DNA of 64,000 nucleotides from Corallococcus soli (GCF_014930455.1 NZ_JAAIYO010000011.1:124001-188000); one strand, 5' to 3'; shown: positions 8,611 through 17,746, numbered from the stretch's first letter. Made by a program: numbers and translations. The notes: generated by a model from the letters alone, not told the origin.

Positions 8611-9084
8611 TCACGTCCGCTTCGGGGGGCGGAAGCGGACGATGCGCACGTCGAACGCGGGCGCGTCACCCAAGGCCTCACGCATCAGCTCCAACGCCCG
8701 GGCCTCGTCGAAGCTCCCGGAGCCCGCACCGATGATGGGAAACGCCAGGGATTGGAACCCGTGCTCCCCGGCCCGCGTCAGCGCGTTGTGCACCGAGTCC
8801 TGGATGGACCGGGCGGAGGCGCGCCACAGCAGGTTGATGCCCGCGACGTGGATGATGCCCTTGAAAGGCAGACGTCCGGGCCCCGTCACCACCGCGGAGC
8901 CCAGCGGCATGGGCCCTACGCGCGCCAGCTCGCGGAACGGCGCCGTGCCACCCCGGCGCTTGATGGCCCCGGACACCCCCTGGGGCAACAACAGCCACCA
9001 GGGGATGATGTTGCGATTCCAGGCATTGACGATGGCGTCCACCGGCTGGTCCAGCAGGTCGCCTTCCACGAGCGTCACGGGCAT
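8611..9084 (-). CDS. Macrodomain (ADP-ribose-binding) protein
   Basis: A 157-residue single-domain macrodomain. LVEGDLLDQPVDAIVNAWN matches the first strand-helix unit (normally GDIT..DAIVNAAN), LGSAVVTGPGRLPFKGIIHVAG is the central strand region and FPIIGAGSGSFD is the ADP-ribose-binding loop (normally PxIGTGxxGF). Members bind or hydrolyse ADP-ribose, O-acetyl-ADP-ribose or ADP-ribosylated targets. The start was set at MPVTL; upstream in-frame sequence is Arg/Pro-rich and not family-like. It lies in a run of minus-strand genes but is separated enough that an operon is not evident. Confidence 0.85.
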   Translation of the reverse strand: MPVTLVEGDLLDQPVDAIVNAWNRNIIPWWLLLPQGVSGAIKRRGGTAPFRELARVGPMPLGSAVVTGPGRLPFKGIIHVAGINLLWRASARSIQDSVHNALTRAGEHGFQSLAFPIIGAGSGSFDEARALELMREALGDAPAFDVRIVRFRPPKRT

Positions 9085-9112
9085 GGTGGGCAGCCTCGCA
9101 CGGACCCGGTGC

Positions 9113-11926
9113 TCAGGGTGACGCCGGAACGTTGACCGGCGTCGCGGCCTGCTTCGCCGCGGTGGCGAAGTCCCCCGCGCGCACCAGGGTGGCCTTGCTC
9201 CAGTCCACATGGTTGGCCAATGCCTTGCGCACGTCCTCCGGCGTCAGCTTCAGAAGCTTCGCCTCCAGCGCCGCGTCGAACGCGAGCGTGCGTCCGAAAT
9301 ACAGATAGCTGGCCAGCTGGTTCGCCAGGTTGCCGTTCTGCGCGCGGGACGTCTGGCGATACTCCAGCAACCCGGAGCGGGCCTTGTCCAGCTCCTCCTG
9401 GGTGAGTCCCTTCTGGACCGCGCGGGTGACCTCCTCGCGCATGGCGGCCTCCAGCTTCTGGGCATTCTGCGGCGCGTAGATGGCATACGTGACGAACGAC
9501 CCCACCGCGTCCAGGTCCCCGGAGTCCACGCTGCTGCCCACGCCATAGGACAGGCCGTCCTTCTGGCGCACGCGCGTGGCCAGCCGCGAATTGAGGAAGC
9601 CGCCGCCCAGCACGAAGTTGCCCATCATCACGCCCGGCCAGTCCGCGTCATCCGCACGCAGCTTCAACGCCTGCCCCGCCAGGAAGTACGCATTGGCCTT
9701 GTCCGGCGTCTCCAGCGCGAGCACCTGGGGTGCCACGGGCTGATATGTCTTTGGCACCCGCGCGTACGGGCCCGGGCTCTTCCACCCGTTGAACAGCGTC
9801 CCCGCGAGCGCGAGGAGGTCCTTCGCGTCGAAGTCACCCACCACCGCGAGCTCCCCGTTCGAGGCGCCGTAGAACTGGCGATGGAAGTCGCGCGCCTGCT
9901 CCAGCGTGACGTCCTTCACGTCGGACAGGCGCTCCTCCAACGTGGGCACGTAGTAGGGGTGGCCCTTGGGGTAGTGCGCGGACAGCGCGCGCCAGAACGC
10001 GATGCCGCCCTGCATCTGCGGCTCGCTGCGCTGCGACTCCAGCGCGGCCAGCCGCTCCTGCTTGAGGACCGCGAACTCCCGGGCGTCGAAGGAGGGCTCG
10101 CGCAGCACCTCCGCCACCAGCTTGAGGACCTCCGGGAGGCTCGCGCGGGGGCACTCGATGGAGACGCTCGCGCCCAGCGCGCCGCCCTCCACGCCCACGC
10201 GGGCCTTGAGGGTGTCCAGCGCGTCCGCCAGCTGCTGACGGGTGCGCTTCGTCGTGCCGCGCATCAGCATGCGGCCGGTGTACGCGGCGGCGGGCAGCTT
10301 GCCGTGCACGGACTCCCCGGTGCCCCAGCGCAGGGTGAGCGCCAGGTTGACCATCTCCCCGCGCGTCTTCTTGGGGAGCACCGCGTACTTGATGCCGCCG
10401 GGCAGCTCACCGCGCTGCACGCGCGCTTCGATGTTGGCGGGGGAGGGGTCGAAGGCCTCACCCTGCGCGACGAGCGCGCGGCCCTGGTAGCCGTCCACCG
10501 CCTTCGCCACGTCCACCGCGGGCGGCAGCTCCGCGCGGTCCGGCTTCGGGGTGGGGAGGAAGGTGCCCAGCGTGCGGTTGGAGCCCTTGAGGTACGCGGC
10601 GGCCACGCGGGTGACGTCCGCGGGCGTGACGGCTTCGATGCGGTCGCGGTGCAGGAAGAGCAGGCGCCAGTCGCCCACGGCGGCCCACTCCGACAGGAGG
10701 ATGGCGGCGCGCTCGGAGTTGTTGAGCAGCAGCTCCGTCTGCTTCGCCAGGCTCGTCTTCGCGCGGTGGACCTCCTCGGCGGTGAAGGGCTTCTTCGCGG
10801 CCTCCTCCACGGTCTGGAGCAGCGCTTCGCGCGCGGGGGCCAGGGGCTGGTCCTGGCGGGCCTCGGTGCTGAAGCCGACCACGCCCGGGTCGCGCAGCTG
10901 GAAGTTGAAGGCGCTCACGCGCGCGGCCTTCTTCGTCTCCACGAGCGCCTTGTAGAGGCGGCCGGAGGGAGCATCGCCCATCACCTCGGTGAGCACGTCG
11001 ATGGCGGCGAAGTCGGGGTGGGCGCCCTCGGGCACGTGGTAGACGCTGGTGAGCAGTTGATTGTCACCCACGCGGCGCAGCGTCACCTCACGCTCCCCGT
11101 CCTGGGTGGGCTCCTGGGTGTACGTGAGCGGCACCGGCGTGGCGGGGCGCTTGAGCTTGCCGAAGGTGGACTGCACCAGGGCCAGGGCCTTCGCGGGCTG
11201 GAAGCTGCCGGCGACGACGAGCACCGCGTTGTCCGGGCGGTAGTAGCGCCGGTAGAAGGACTGGAGCCGGTCGATGGGGACGTGCTCCAGGTCCGCCTTG
11301 GCGCCGATGGTGGCCTTGCCGTAGTTGTGCCAGAGGTAGGCGGCGCTCATCGTGCGCTTGAAGAGGATGCCGCGCGGGTCGTTCTCGCCGGACTCGAACT
11401 CGTTGCGCACGACGGTCATCTCGCTGTCGAGGTCCTTCTGCGCGATGAAGCTGTGGACCATGCGGTCCGCCTCGAAGGAGAGCGCCCACTTCAGGTTGTC
11501 GTCCGACGCGGGCAGGGTCTCGTAGTAGTTGGTGCGGTCCAGCCAGGTGGTGCCGTTGGGACGCGCGCCGCGTTCGGTGAGGGCCTGGGGCACGTTGGGG
11601 GTGGTGGGCGTGCCCTTGAACATCAGGTGTTCGAGCAGGTGGGCCATGCCCGTCTCGCCGTAGCCTTCGTGCTTGCTGCCCACCAGGTAGGTGACGTTGA
11701 CCGTCACGGTGGGCTTCGTCGGATCCGGAAAGAGCAGCACGCGCAGGCCATTGGGCAGGCGGTATTCGGTGATGCCCTCCACGCTCGCCACGGGGGTGGT
11801 GGCGGACGGCTTCGCCTGGGCGCGAGCGGTGACGGCGGGCTTCGCGGCGGGGGAGGGGGCGGCCCACGCGGGAGGGCCGGCCACGAGCAGGACGGCCAGC
11901 AGGGCGAGCGGGGTACGACGTGGCAT
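9113..11926 (-). CDS. Exported M16-family zinc metallopeptidase, two-domain
   Basis: A 937-residue protein with a Sec signal (LLAVLLVAGPPAWA). The N-terminal M16 half has the inverted zinc motif HLLEH at residues 96-100, followed by the distal glutamate region MTVVRNEFE. The second half (from about residue 500, after VALVAQGEAF) repeats the fold without HxxEH and is probably the non-catalytic domain that closes the peptide chamber, as in pitrilysin-type proteases. A GAGGA ribosome site precedes the chosen ATG; longer frames start in unconserved Pro-rich sequence. Periplasmic peptide degradation is the likely role. Two further M16 genes lie at 29.3-32.2 kb. Confidence 0.9.
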   Translation of the reverse strand: MPRRTPLALLAVLLVAGPPAWAAPSPAAKPAVTARAQAKPSATTPVASVEGITEYRLPNGLRVLLFPDPTKPTVTVNVTYLVGSKHEGYGETGMAHLLEHLMFKGTPTTPNVPQALTERGARPNGTTWLDRTNYYETLPASDDNLKWALSFEADRMVHSFIAQKDLDSEMTVVRNEFESGENDPRGILFKRTMSAAYLWHNYGKATIGAKADLEHVPIDRLQSFYRRYYRPDNAVLVVAGSFQPAKALALVQSTFGKLKRPATPVPLTYTQEPTQDGEREVTLRRVGDNQLLTSVYHVPEGAHPDFAAIDVLTEVMGDAPSGRLYKALVETKKAARVSAFNFQLRDPGVVGFSTEARQDQPLAPAREALLQTVEEAAKKPFTAEEVHRAKTSLAKQTELLLNNSERAAILLSEWAAVGDWRLLFLHRDRIEAVTPADVTRVAAAYLKGSNRTLGTFLPTPKPDRAELPPAVDVAKAVDGYQGRALVAQGEAFDPSPANIEARVQRGELPGGIKYAVLPKKTRGEMVNLALTLRWGTGESVHGKLPAAAYTGRMLMRGTTKRTRQQLADALDTLKARVGVEGGALGASVSIECPRASLPEVLKLVAEVLREPSFDAREFAVLKQERLAALESQRSEPQMQGGIAFWRALSAHYPKGHPYYVPTLEERLSDVKDVTLEQARDFHRQFYGASNGELAVVGDFDAKDLLALAGTLFNGWKSPGPYARVPKTYQPVAPQVLALETPDKANAYFLAGQALKLRADDADWPGVMMGNFVLGGGFLNSRLATRVRQKDGLSYGVGSSVDSGDLDAVGSFVTYAIYAPQNAQKLEAAMREEVTRAVQKGLTQEELDKARSGLLEYRQTSRAQNGNLANQLASYLYFGRTLAFDAALEAKLLKLTPEDVRKALANHVDWSKATLVRAGDFATAAKQAATPVNVPASP

Positions 11927-12177
11927 GCGGTCCTCGGGGGACGGGGGAGGGGGCACGGCCCTTCTAACCGCCCCAGGAGGTCCTGCCATCCCGAGCATCG
12001 TCACGCCCGGCGGCCGGGCGGCCACGGGAGGACACGAGCAGGGCGCCGCAGGTCATGTCCCGCGCTTCCAACCCAGCAGGTTGTACGGTATCCTGGAGCG
12101 GATCCGCGTCCAGGGGCGGAGGCTCCCTCATGTCAGGAGGGGTTGATAGGAGACCCGCTCTCCACGGGAGGAACGGC

Positions 12178-12693
12178 ATGGCGACGGCGATGGGCGGGGA
12201 CGTGATGATGAAGCTGCTTCAGGAGTTCCGCGAGCTGCAGGAGGAGGCGCGGATCCAGTCCGCGCGGACGGACGCGGTGGCCGACGCGGTCATCCAGCAG
12301 ACCGTGATGCTCCTGGAACATTCGCGGCTGCACTTCGAGCGCACGCGGGTGCTCTTCGCGAAGACGCGGGAGCTCTCCGCGGAAATGAAGGTGCTCTTCG
12401 AACAGACGCGAGTGCTCTTCGAACAGACGCGGGTGCTCTTCGAGCGCACCGATGACCTCTCCGGGCATGTCGGAGTCCTTTCCGAAAGCACGGACACATT
12501 TCGAGAGGGTCTGGAGAAACTCGCTGACCAGATGCTGGTGCTGGCGCAAGAGTTGAAGGGCGTCAAGAGCATGCACGGCAGGATGATTGAGCAGGCGGGT
12601 CGCGCCATCCACCGGCTCGTGGAGGCACAGGACTCCGACCGCCAGCGCATCAACGTGCTGGAGCTGCACCTGGACGGCACCGGGAAGGCCTGA
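12178..12693 (+). CDS. Heptad-repeat coiled-coil protein
   Basis: A 171-residue, cytoplasmic, almost entirely helical protein without recognisable family. Residues about 55-105 repeat a seven-residue unit (TRVLFEQ, TRELSAE, TRVLFER, GVLSEST), matching a coiled-coil heptad. At DNA level two of the units are a near-perfect 21-bp tandem duplication, suggesting recent slippage. The ATG was chosen because a GGGAGGA ribosome site lies just upstream. A structural or scaffold role is an inference. It is transcribed away from the M16 gene, and a stretch of about 415 bp without any gene follows. Confidence 0.65.
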   Translation: MATAMGGDVMMKLLQEFRELQEEARIQSARTDAVADAVIQQTVMLLEHSRLHFERTRVLFAKTRELSAEMKVLFEQTRVLFEQTRVLFERTDDLSGHVGVLSESTDTFREGLEKLADQMLVLAQELKGVKSMHGRMIEQAGRAIHRLVEAQDSDRQRINVLELHLDGTGKA

Positions 12694-13109
12694 GCCTCCC
12701 AGACACGGGGTGGCCTGAAGCACCGTCCGCCCCATGTCCGCAATGACAGCTCAGACGCGGGCCTCGTGCCGAACCCCAACGCGGTGAGGTCCATGTCGGA
12801 ATGGCCCAGCCGTCGCGTCCGCCTCCGTGCCTCCGGGGAGCGGGAGAAGAAGGCGCGGGCCCCCGCCTGCCCGGGCGGCCTCCGCGCGGTGGGACCGCGC
12901 TCCACGAAAGAGGGGTGCACCCTGGACGCGGGGCGCGGGAGCCGGGTCGCCGGTCCGCCCCCTGTCCGCCGGGAGGGGCGAGCGCCGCCTCCCGTCAGCC
13001 GTCTGTCACACGTCGCAAGGCAAGCATCGTCCAACCCGTGCGTTGGTGGTAGGCCGCCCGGAGTCGGGGGGCCGTCCCTCGGGCACGTGGACACCAGGAG
13101 TCCTTCCGG
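12694..13109. other. Gap before sppA, no gene recognised
   Basis: About 415 bp without a supportable coding region; the open frames in it are Arg/Pro/Gly-rich and unlike proteins. It should contain the sppA promoter. I saw no terminator hairpin or repeat worth naming. Confidence 0.5.
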
Positions 13110-14906
13110 ATGAAACGCTTCTTCATCGGCGCGCTGGCCTTCATTGGAGCGCTGTCCGTCCTCTTCGTGGTGGGTGTGGTGGGGTTGTTGATGCTCGCGT
13201 CGTCGAGCAAGCCGGGCGTGCCCTCCAACATGGTGTTGGAGCTGGACCTGCAGCAGCCGCTGCCGGAGCACACGCTGGACACGTCGTTCGCGGGGGCCTT
13301 CGGGGACACGCCCACGTCCCTGCGCGACGTGGTGGAGGCGCTGGAGAAGGCCGGGACGGACTCCCGGGTGAAGGCGCTGGTGGTGCGGGTGGGGCAGCCG
13401 GGCAGCGCCTCGCAGGTGCAGGAGCTGCGCGACGCGGTGAAGGCCTTCCGCGCGACGGGCAAGCGGGCGGTGGCGTACGCGGACGGCTTCGGGGAGGCGG
13501 GCAACGGCACGGGGGCGTACTACCTGGCGAGCGCCTTCGACACCGTCTACATCCAGCCCTCCGGGGACGTGGGGCTCACGGGCCTCACGGTGGAGACGCC
13601 CTTCGCGCGGGACGCCTTCGCGAAGTTCGGCGTGAAGGCGGAGTACGGCAAGCGCGCCGAGTACAAGAACGCGGTCAACTCCTTCACCGACGAGGCCTAC
13701 GGCCCCGCGCAGCGCGAGGCCACCATGGCCTACGGCACCAGCCTCTTCAACCAGGTGGTGAAGGGCGTGGCCGAGGGCCGCAAGCTGTCCGAGGACCAGG
13801 TGCGCGCCCTCATCGACCAGGGGCCCTTCATGGGCCAGAAGGCCCTGGACGCGAAGCTGGTGGACGGGCTGCGCTACCGCGATGAGATCCACGACGAGCT
13901 GAAGAAGCTGGCCGGCGACGGCGCCCGGTTCCTCTACGTGGACAAGTACCTGGAGCGCGCGGGCCGGCCGCACCAGACGGGGAGCACCATCGCGCTCATC
14001 TACGGCGTGGGGGAGGTGCTGCGCGGCAAGAGCCAGTCCAACCCGCTCTCCGGCGGGCAGGTGATGGGCGCCGACACGGTGGCGGCGGCCTTCCGCAAGG
14101 CGACGGAGGACCCGAACGTGAAGGCCATCCTCTTCCGCGTGGACAGCCCGGGCGGCAGCTACTCCGCGAGCGACACCGTGCGCCGCGAGCTGCAGCGGGC
14201 GCGCGAGGCGGGCAAGCCGGTCATCGTCACCATGGGCACGTACGCGGCCAGCGGCGGCTACTTCGTGGCCATGGGCGCGGACAAGATCGTCGCGCAGCCG
14301 GGCACGCTGACGGGGAGCATTGGCGTGTACAACGGCAAGTTCGTCACCGCGGAGCTCTGGGCGAAGCTGGGCGTGAACTTCGACACGCTCGACTTCGGCA
14401 AGAACGCCTCCTACGGCAGCACGGACCTGGAGTTCACGCCCGAGCAGCGCGCGCGGTTCGAGTCGGAGCTGGACGCCATCTACCTGGACTTCACCACCCG
14501 CGCCGCCCAGGCGCGCAACATGCCGCTGGAGCAGCTGCAGGCGGTGGCGAAGGGCCGCGTGTGGACGGGCGAGGACGCGAAGGAGCGCGGGCTGGTGGAC
14601 GCGCTCGGCGGCTACGCGACGGCGCTGGCGCTGGCGAAGGAGGCCGCGAAGCTGGAGAAGGACGCACCGGTGCGCCTCCAGGTGTTCCCCCGGCCCAAGG
14701 ACACGGGCGAGGTGCTGTCGGAGCTGCTGGGCAAGAGCGACGCGGACAACAGCGACGACGAAGCGGCCGGGGCGCGGGCAGGGGTGTCACCCCAGTTGCT
14801 GGAGCAGGTGCGAGCCGTGTACCGGGTGGGCGCGAAGCTGGGCCTGACGTCGCAGGGGCGCGAGGGCCGCATGCTGTACGCCCCCACGCCAGAGGTGCGC
14901 TGGTAG
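13110..14906 (+). CDS. sppA: Signal peptide peptidase SppA, long (67K) form
   Basis: A 598-residue membrane-anchored serine protease that degrades cleaved signal peptides. A single N-terminal membrane helix (residues 4-31) is followed by two ClpP-like repeats. Candidate catalytic residues of the Ser/Lys dyad are Lys186 in EYKNAV (N-terminal repeat) and Ser381 in AASGGYF (C-terminal repeat), the arrangement known for the E. coli enzyme. TLTGSIGVY is also conserved. An acidic tail segment (SDADNSDDE) near residue 550 is not typical. An AGGAG sequence precedes the ATG. It is convergent with the cysteine dioxygenase gene, with only 12 bp between stop codons. Confidence 0.93.
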   Translation: MKRFFIGALAFIGALSVLFVVGVVGLLMLASSSKPGVPSNMVLELDLQQPLPEHTLDTSFAGAFGDTPTSLRDVVEALEKAGTDSRVKALVVRVGQPGSASQVQELRDAVKAFRATGKRAVAYADGFGEAGNGTGAYYLASAFDTVYIQPSGDVGLTGLTVETPFARDAFAKFGVKAEYGKRAEYKNAVNSFTDEAYGPAQREATMAYGTSLFNQVVKGVAEGRKLSEDQVRALIDQGPFMGQKALDAKLVDGLRYRDEIHDELKKLAGDGARFLYVDKYLERAGRPHQTGSTIALIYGVGEVLRGKSQSNPLSGGQVMGADTVAAAFRKATEDPNVKAILFRVDSPGGSYSASDTVRRELQRAREAGKPVIVTMGTYAASGGYFVAMGADKIVAQPGTLTGSIGVYNGKFVTAELWAKLGVNFDTLDFGKNASYGSTDLEFTPEQRARFESELDAIYLDFTTRAAQARNMPLEQLQAVAKGRVWTGEDAKERGLVDALGGYATALALAKEAAKLEKDAPVRLQVFPRPKDTGEVLSELLGKSDADNSDDEAAGARAGVSPQLLEQVRAVYRVGAKLGLTSQGREGRMLYAPTPEVRW

Positions 14907-14918
14907 CGCGGCCGGCCG

Positions 14919-15512
14919 TCAGACGTACACGGCCGGGGCCGGGCGGCCTTCGTCGGGCCGCACCGGGCGCCCGAAGATGCTGTGGTAGCGCAGGGCGTGC
15001 GCCGCGCAGCGGCTGCGGCGCGGGTCGAAGACGAGGCAGTTCGCCACCGGGCCGGCGTACACGTGCAGCGTCACGCCCGGGGCGCCGGTGGAGCACACGC
15101 GGTGGATGGGCGCGTTGGCGTCCCGGAAGTCCACGTGGCCCACGCCCACCGGTCCCACCCGCTCCGGCGCACCCAGCCGGGCCAGCCCAGGCCCGGTCCC
15201 GCCCTCCAGCAGCGGGTAGTTCTCCAGCAGGAACTGGCCGCGCTGGACGCTGAACCAGCACTCCTGCCCGTCGTGGTCGTGGATGGGCGAGGACACGCCG
15301 GGGGACCAGCAGTTGAGGATGATCTCCAGGCCCTCGTCCCGGTGGACCAGGTTGCGCGTGTAACGGCCCGGAAGGAAATGAAGGTAGGGCTTGAGGCTGG
15401 ACGGCTCCAGTTGGAGCCCGGCAAGGGAGGTGTCCACGCCCGCCAGGCCGCCGGGGGACGAACGCCGTGCGCGGATCATCCGCACGAACTCTCTCAGGCA
15501 CGCATCAGCCAT
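14919..15512 (-). CDS. Cysteine dioxygenase type I
   Basis: A 197-residue cupin-fold protein expected to oxidise L-cysteine to cysteine sulfinate with O2 at a non-haem Fe(II). The three-histidine metal site is visible as H78 and H80 in PIHDHDG and H137 in APIHRV. GRYTRNLVHRDEGLEIILNCW matches the substrate-binding region. The position corresponding to the Cys of the mammalian Cys-Tyr crosslink is Gly (VQRGQ), as in most bacterial forms. A related thiol dioxygenase specificity, such as for 3-mercaptopropionate, cannot be excluded. Confidence 0.9.
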   Translation of the reverse strand: MADACLREFVRMIRARRSSPGGLAGVDTSLAGLQLEPSSLKPYLHFLPGRYTRNLVHRDEGLEIILNCWSPGVSSPIHDHDGQECWFSVQRGQFLLENYPLLEGGTGPGLARLGAPERVGPVGVGHVDFRDANAPIHRVCSTGAPGVTLHVYAGPVANCLVFDPRRSRCAAHALRYHSIFGRPVRPDEGRPAPAVYV

Positions 15513-15717
15513 GCTTACAGGCTAGGAACGTCTCCGACATCCGGCCACCCTCGGGTTGACCGGTGAACGTCCGCTTCGTCGTCCCCCCCTCAAGGATTGA
15601 GCCTTCGTTCGTTCAACGACGGCGGGAGGCGGGAATCACGGCGGTGGATGTGGCCGCGTTCCCGCCAAGGGGTCCGGCCCAGGCAGCGTCTGGCGGCCCG
15701 TCACTCTCCGGTTTCGC

Positions 15718-15729
15718 TGTAATTTTACA
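15718..15729. promoter_or_regulatory. AT-rich inverted repeat upstream of the MshEN gene
   Basis: TGTAA-TT-TTACA lies about 80 bp before the next start codon. AT-rich palindromes are rare in this GC-rich DNA. An operator or promoter element is inferred from position only. Confidence 0.3.
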
Positions 15730-15809
15730 CGCTCCTAGGGTAAGGGGGCATGTAAGTGGTGGCAGGTCGACCCGGCCGCGGTACCGAGGGGGGCCGAGGG
15801 GAGCGAGCA

Positions 15810-16799
15810 ATGAAGAAGCGTTTGGGGGACATCCTGCTCGCGCGGGGTGTGGTGGATGCGATGCAGTTGCAGTCGGCGCTGGCGTACCAGCGCAAGTGGG
15901 GCGTGGCGCTCGGACAGGTGGTGGTGGACCAGCGCTTCTGCACGGCGGAGGCGGTGTTGTCCGCGCTGGCGGCGCAGTCCGGTGTCACGTCGGTGGACCT
16001 GGACGCGCAGCCGCTGGACGCGGCGCTCGCCAGGTTGATCCCCCTGAAGGTGGCGGAGGCGCACCGGGTGGTGCCGTTGCGGCTGGAGGGCCACGGCCCC
16101 CGCGACACGGCGCTGGTGGTGGCCATCGCCGCGCCGGCGAGCCTGGCGGCCCTGGACGTGGTGAAGAGCGTGTCCGGCAAGGCGCGGGTGGTGCCGCTGC
16201 TGGCCACGGACGCGGCGCTGGGCCGGGCCATTGGCCGGATGTACCGGGGTGAGTCGGCGACGCCGCAGCGCCGCCCGGGGATGGAGGGCTTCTCGCTGCC
16301 GGAGTGGGACGAGTCGCTGCCCCTGGTGGTGGGCGCGTCCCTGGCGGAGCTGACGGAGCAGGAGGCCCCGGGGCAGGAAGCGCAGGGCCTGCCGATGCTC
16401 GCGCCCCTGGAGCCCGCGAGGGTGCCAGCGCCGGCGCCGCGCGTGACGGTGCTCGAGCAGGTGCTGGTGTACGGCTGGGGCGCGGAGGCGGCCGCGGGGC
16501 TGGTGCGGGTGCTGGGCGATGCGGGCTTCACGGTGAAGGTGGCCAGCACCGGGGACGTGTGCGTGGCGGGGGAGACCCAGGTCGTGGTGGCGCCGCTGCC
16601 CGCGATGGAGGTGCTGGCGCAGCGGCTGCGCGCGCAGGTGCTGGTGGCCGGCAAGAACCCGGAGCGGGACCTGGCCCGAGCGCAGGCGGTGCATGCCCGG
16701 GGGTTCGTGGCGGCGCCGGTGGATCCGGAGCTGCTCCTGCGGGCGGTGCGGCGCCTGTCGCGCATCTCCGACGAGGCGCGCCTCAAGCACGCGAGCTGA
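15810..16799 (+). CDS. MshEN (GspE N-terminal) domain protein with degenerate receiver domain
   Basis: A 329-residue protein. Residues 1-150 match the MshEN/GspE-N domain (KKRLGDILLARGVVDAMQL, then the AxxxxIPLKVAEAHRVVPL core), which in other proteins binds cyclic-di-GMP or docks a secretion ATPase. The C-terminal 110 residues look like a CheY-type receiver (VLVYGWGAEAAAGLVRVLGD, then AAPVDPELLLRAVRRL) but lack the phospho-acceptor Asp and the conserved Lys, so it is probably a pseudo-receiver. A Pro-rich linker joins them. The ATG before KKRLG was chosen over an upstream GTG. A role in c-di-GMP-dependent control is inferred; no pilus or secretion genes lie nearby. Confidence 0.75.
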   Translation: MKKRLGDILLARGVVDAMQLQSALAYQRKWGVALGQVVVDQRFCTAEAVLSALAAQSGVTSVDLDAQPLDAALARLIPLKVAEAHRVVPLRLEGHGPRDTALVVAIAAPASLAALDVVKSVSGKARVVPLLATDAALGRAIGRMYRGESATPQRRPGMEGFSLPEWDESLPLVVGASLAELTEQEAPGQEAQGLPMLAPLEPARVPAPAPRVTVLEQVLVYGWGAEAAAGLVRVLGDAGFTVKVASTGDVCVAGETQVVVAPLPAMEVLAQRLRAQVLVAGKNPERDLARAQAVHARGFVAAPVDPELLLRAVRRLSRISDEARLKHAS

Positions 16800-16818
16800 G
16801 GGGCCCAGGCATCCTGGA

Positions 16819-16967
16819 GGATCCGCCCGGCTTCGCGGATCCGAGGCATCCCGGAGGCTCAGCCCGAATTCGCGGATCCGAGACACCCGGGGGCTCCAAT
16901 CCGTTCGCGGATCCGGGGCACCCCGGGGGCATGGCACCCGGGAGGATCCGTGCGCTGCGCGGATCCG
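16819..16967. repeat. Iterated GGATCC-containing repeats
   Basis: Between the convergent MshEN and Uma2 genes, the core TTCGCGGATCCG followed by GGCA-C-CCGG-GGC is repeated with starts at 16832, 16869 and 16904, and a diverged TGCGCGGATCCG at 16956. Adjacent copies also form inverted repeats, for example GGATCCGC with GCGGATCC across 16819-16843. A partial copy (GTGCGCGGATCAGGGCACC) is found near 17052. Confidence 0.7.
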
Positions 16968-17060
16968 GGGTGCGAGGCGGAGCAGGAATCCCGCCTGACC
17001 GGGACCGCCCCACCTCGCGGTGACGCCTGCGCGCGGGGCGGCTCCAGGGCCGTGCGCGGA

Positions 17061-17669
17061 TCAGGGCACCGCGACGAGCCGGGGCAGCTCCTCCGCCACG
17101 TCGGGGAGCCACAGCGAGCCCAGCTCCAGGGACACGGAGGGGAACGGTTCGGCGCGCACCACGGCGTCGTCCTCGTGGCTCGCGGTGAGGAGCCAGCCGC
17201 GCTTGAGCCGCTGGTAGACCTCCAGCGTGCGCGCCACCGGATCCACGAGCCACACGTGGGAGACACCGGCACGAGCATACAGGGGCAGCTTGCGCGCACG
17301 GTCCAGCCCGGTGGTGGCCGGGGTGAGCACCTCGCAGACCCAGTCCGGCACGAGGGTGAAGAAGGCAGCGCCGGGCTCCGGCGGCGCGGCCACGCGTTCG
17401 CGGCGCCACGCGGCCAGGTCGGGCACCAGCAGGTCTTCGCCCAGGTGCAGCTCCGGGGCGCGCAGGAAGCACCAACGGCCGTTGCCACCGCGACGCTGGT
17501 CCAGCCGCTCTCCCAGCTCCACCCCCATCATGAAGGCCGCGCGCGCAGGTGCCACGGAGGGGCGAGGCGAGGCCACCAGCTCGCCATCGAGGATTTCACC
17601 CACCCAGCCCGACGGCAGCGCCGAGAGCAGGGAGTGGGAGGTGGGCTGAAGGTGCTGGAGTGCCGTCAT
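17061..17669 (-). CDS. Uma2-family (DUF820) putative endonuclease
   Basis: A 202-residue protein of the Uma2 family, a PD-(D/E)XK nuclease-like fold common in cyanobacteria and myxobacteria. Landmarks are GEILDGELVASPRP near the N-terminus, LVPDLAAWRRERV (the PDxxx motif), PDWVCEVLTPAT (the E-x-L-S/T-P motif) and LYARAGVSHVWLVDP (the Y..GV..YW.VDP motif). Biological function is not established for the family. The start at MTALQ is preferred; the frame remains open for 18 more codons upstream. It is the last gene in the minus-strand series behind mnmE. Confidence 0.85.
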   Translation of the reverse strand: MTALQHLQPTSHSLLSALPSGWVGEILDGELVASPRPSVAPARAAFMMGVELGERLDQRRGGNGRWCFLRAPELHLGEDLLVPDLAAWRRERVAAPPEPGAAFFTLVPDWVCEVLTPATTGLDRARKLPLYARAGVSHVWLVDPVARTLEVYQRLKRGWLLTASHEDDAVVRAEPFPSVSLELGSLWLPDVAEELPRLVAVP

Positions 17670-17746
17670 GAATCCTCGGGGAGCGCCGGGTAACGCGAGG
17701 CATTCTAGGGAGGGGTCTGACATGCCGGCCGGCGCCCGGCGGGGGG

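Noticed and set aside
9209-12205. 998-codon plus-strand open frame opposite the M16 protease gene
   Set aside because: His/Arg/Gln/Gly-rich composition typical of antisense frames in GC-rich genes; the minus strand encodes a well-conserved protease.
12219-13973. 584-codon minus-strand open frame across the heptad-repeat gene and sppA
   Set aside because: Antisense shadow of sppA and the heptad gene; no family-like segment.
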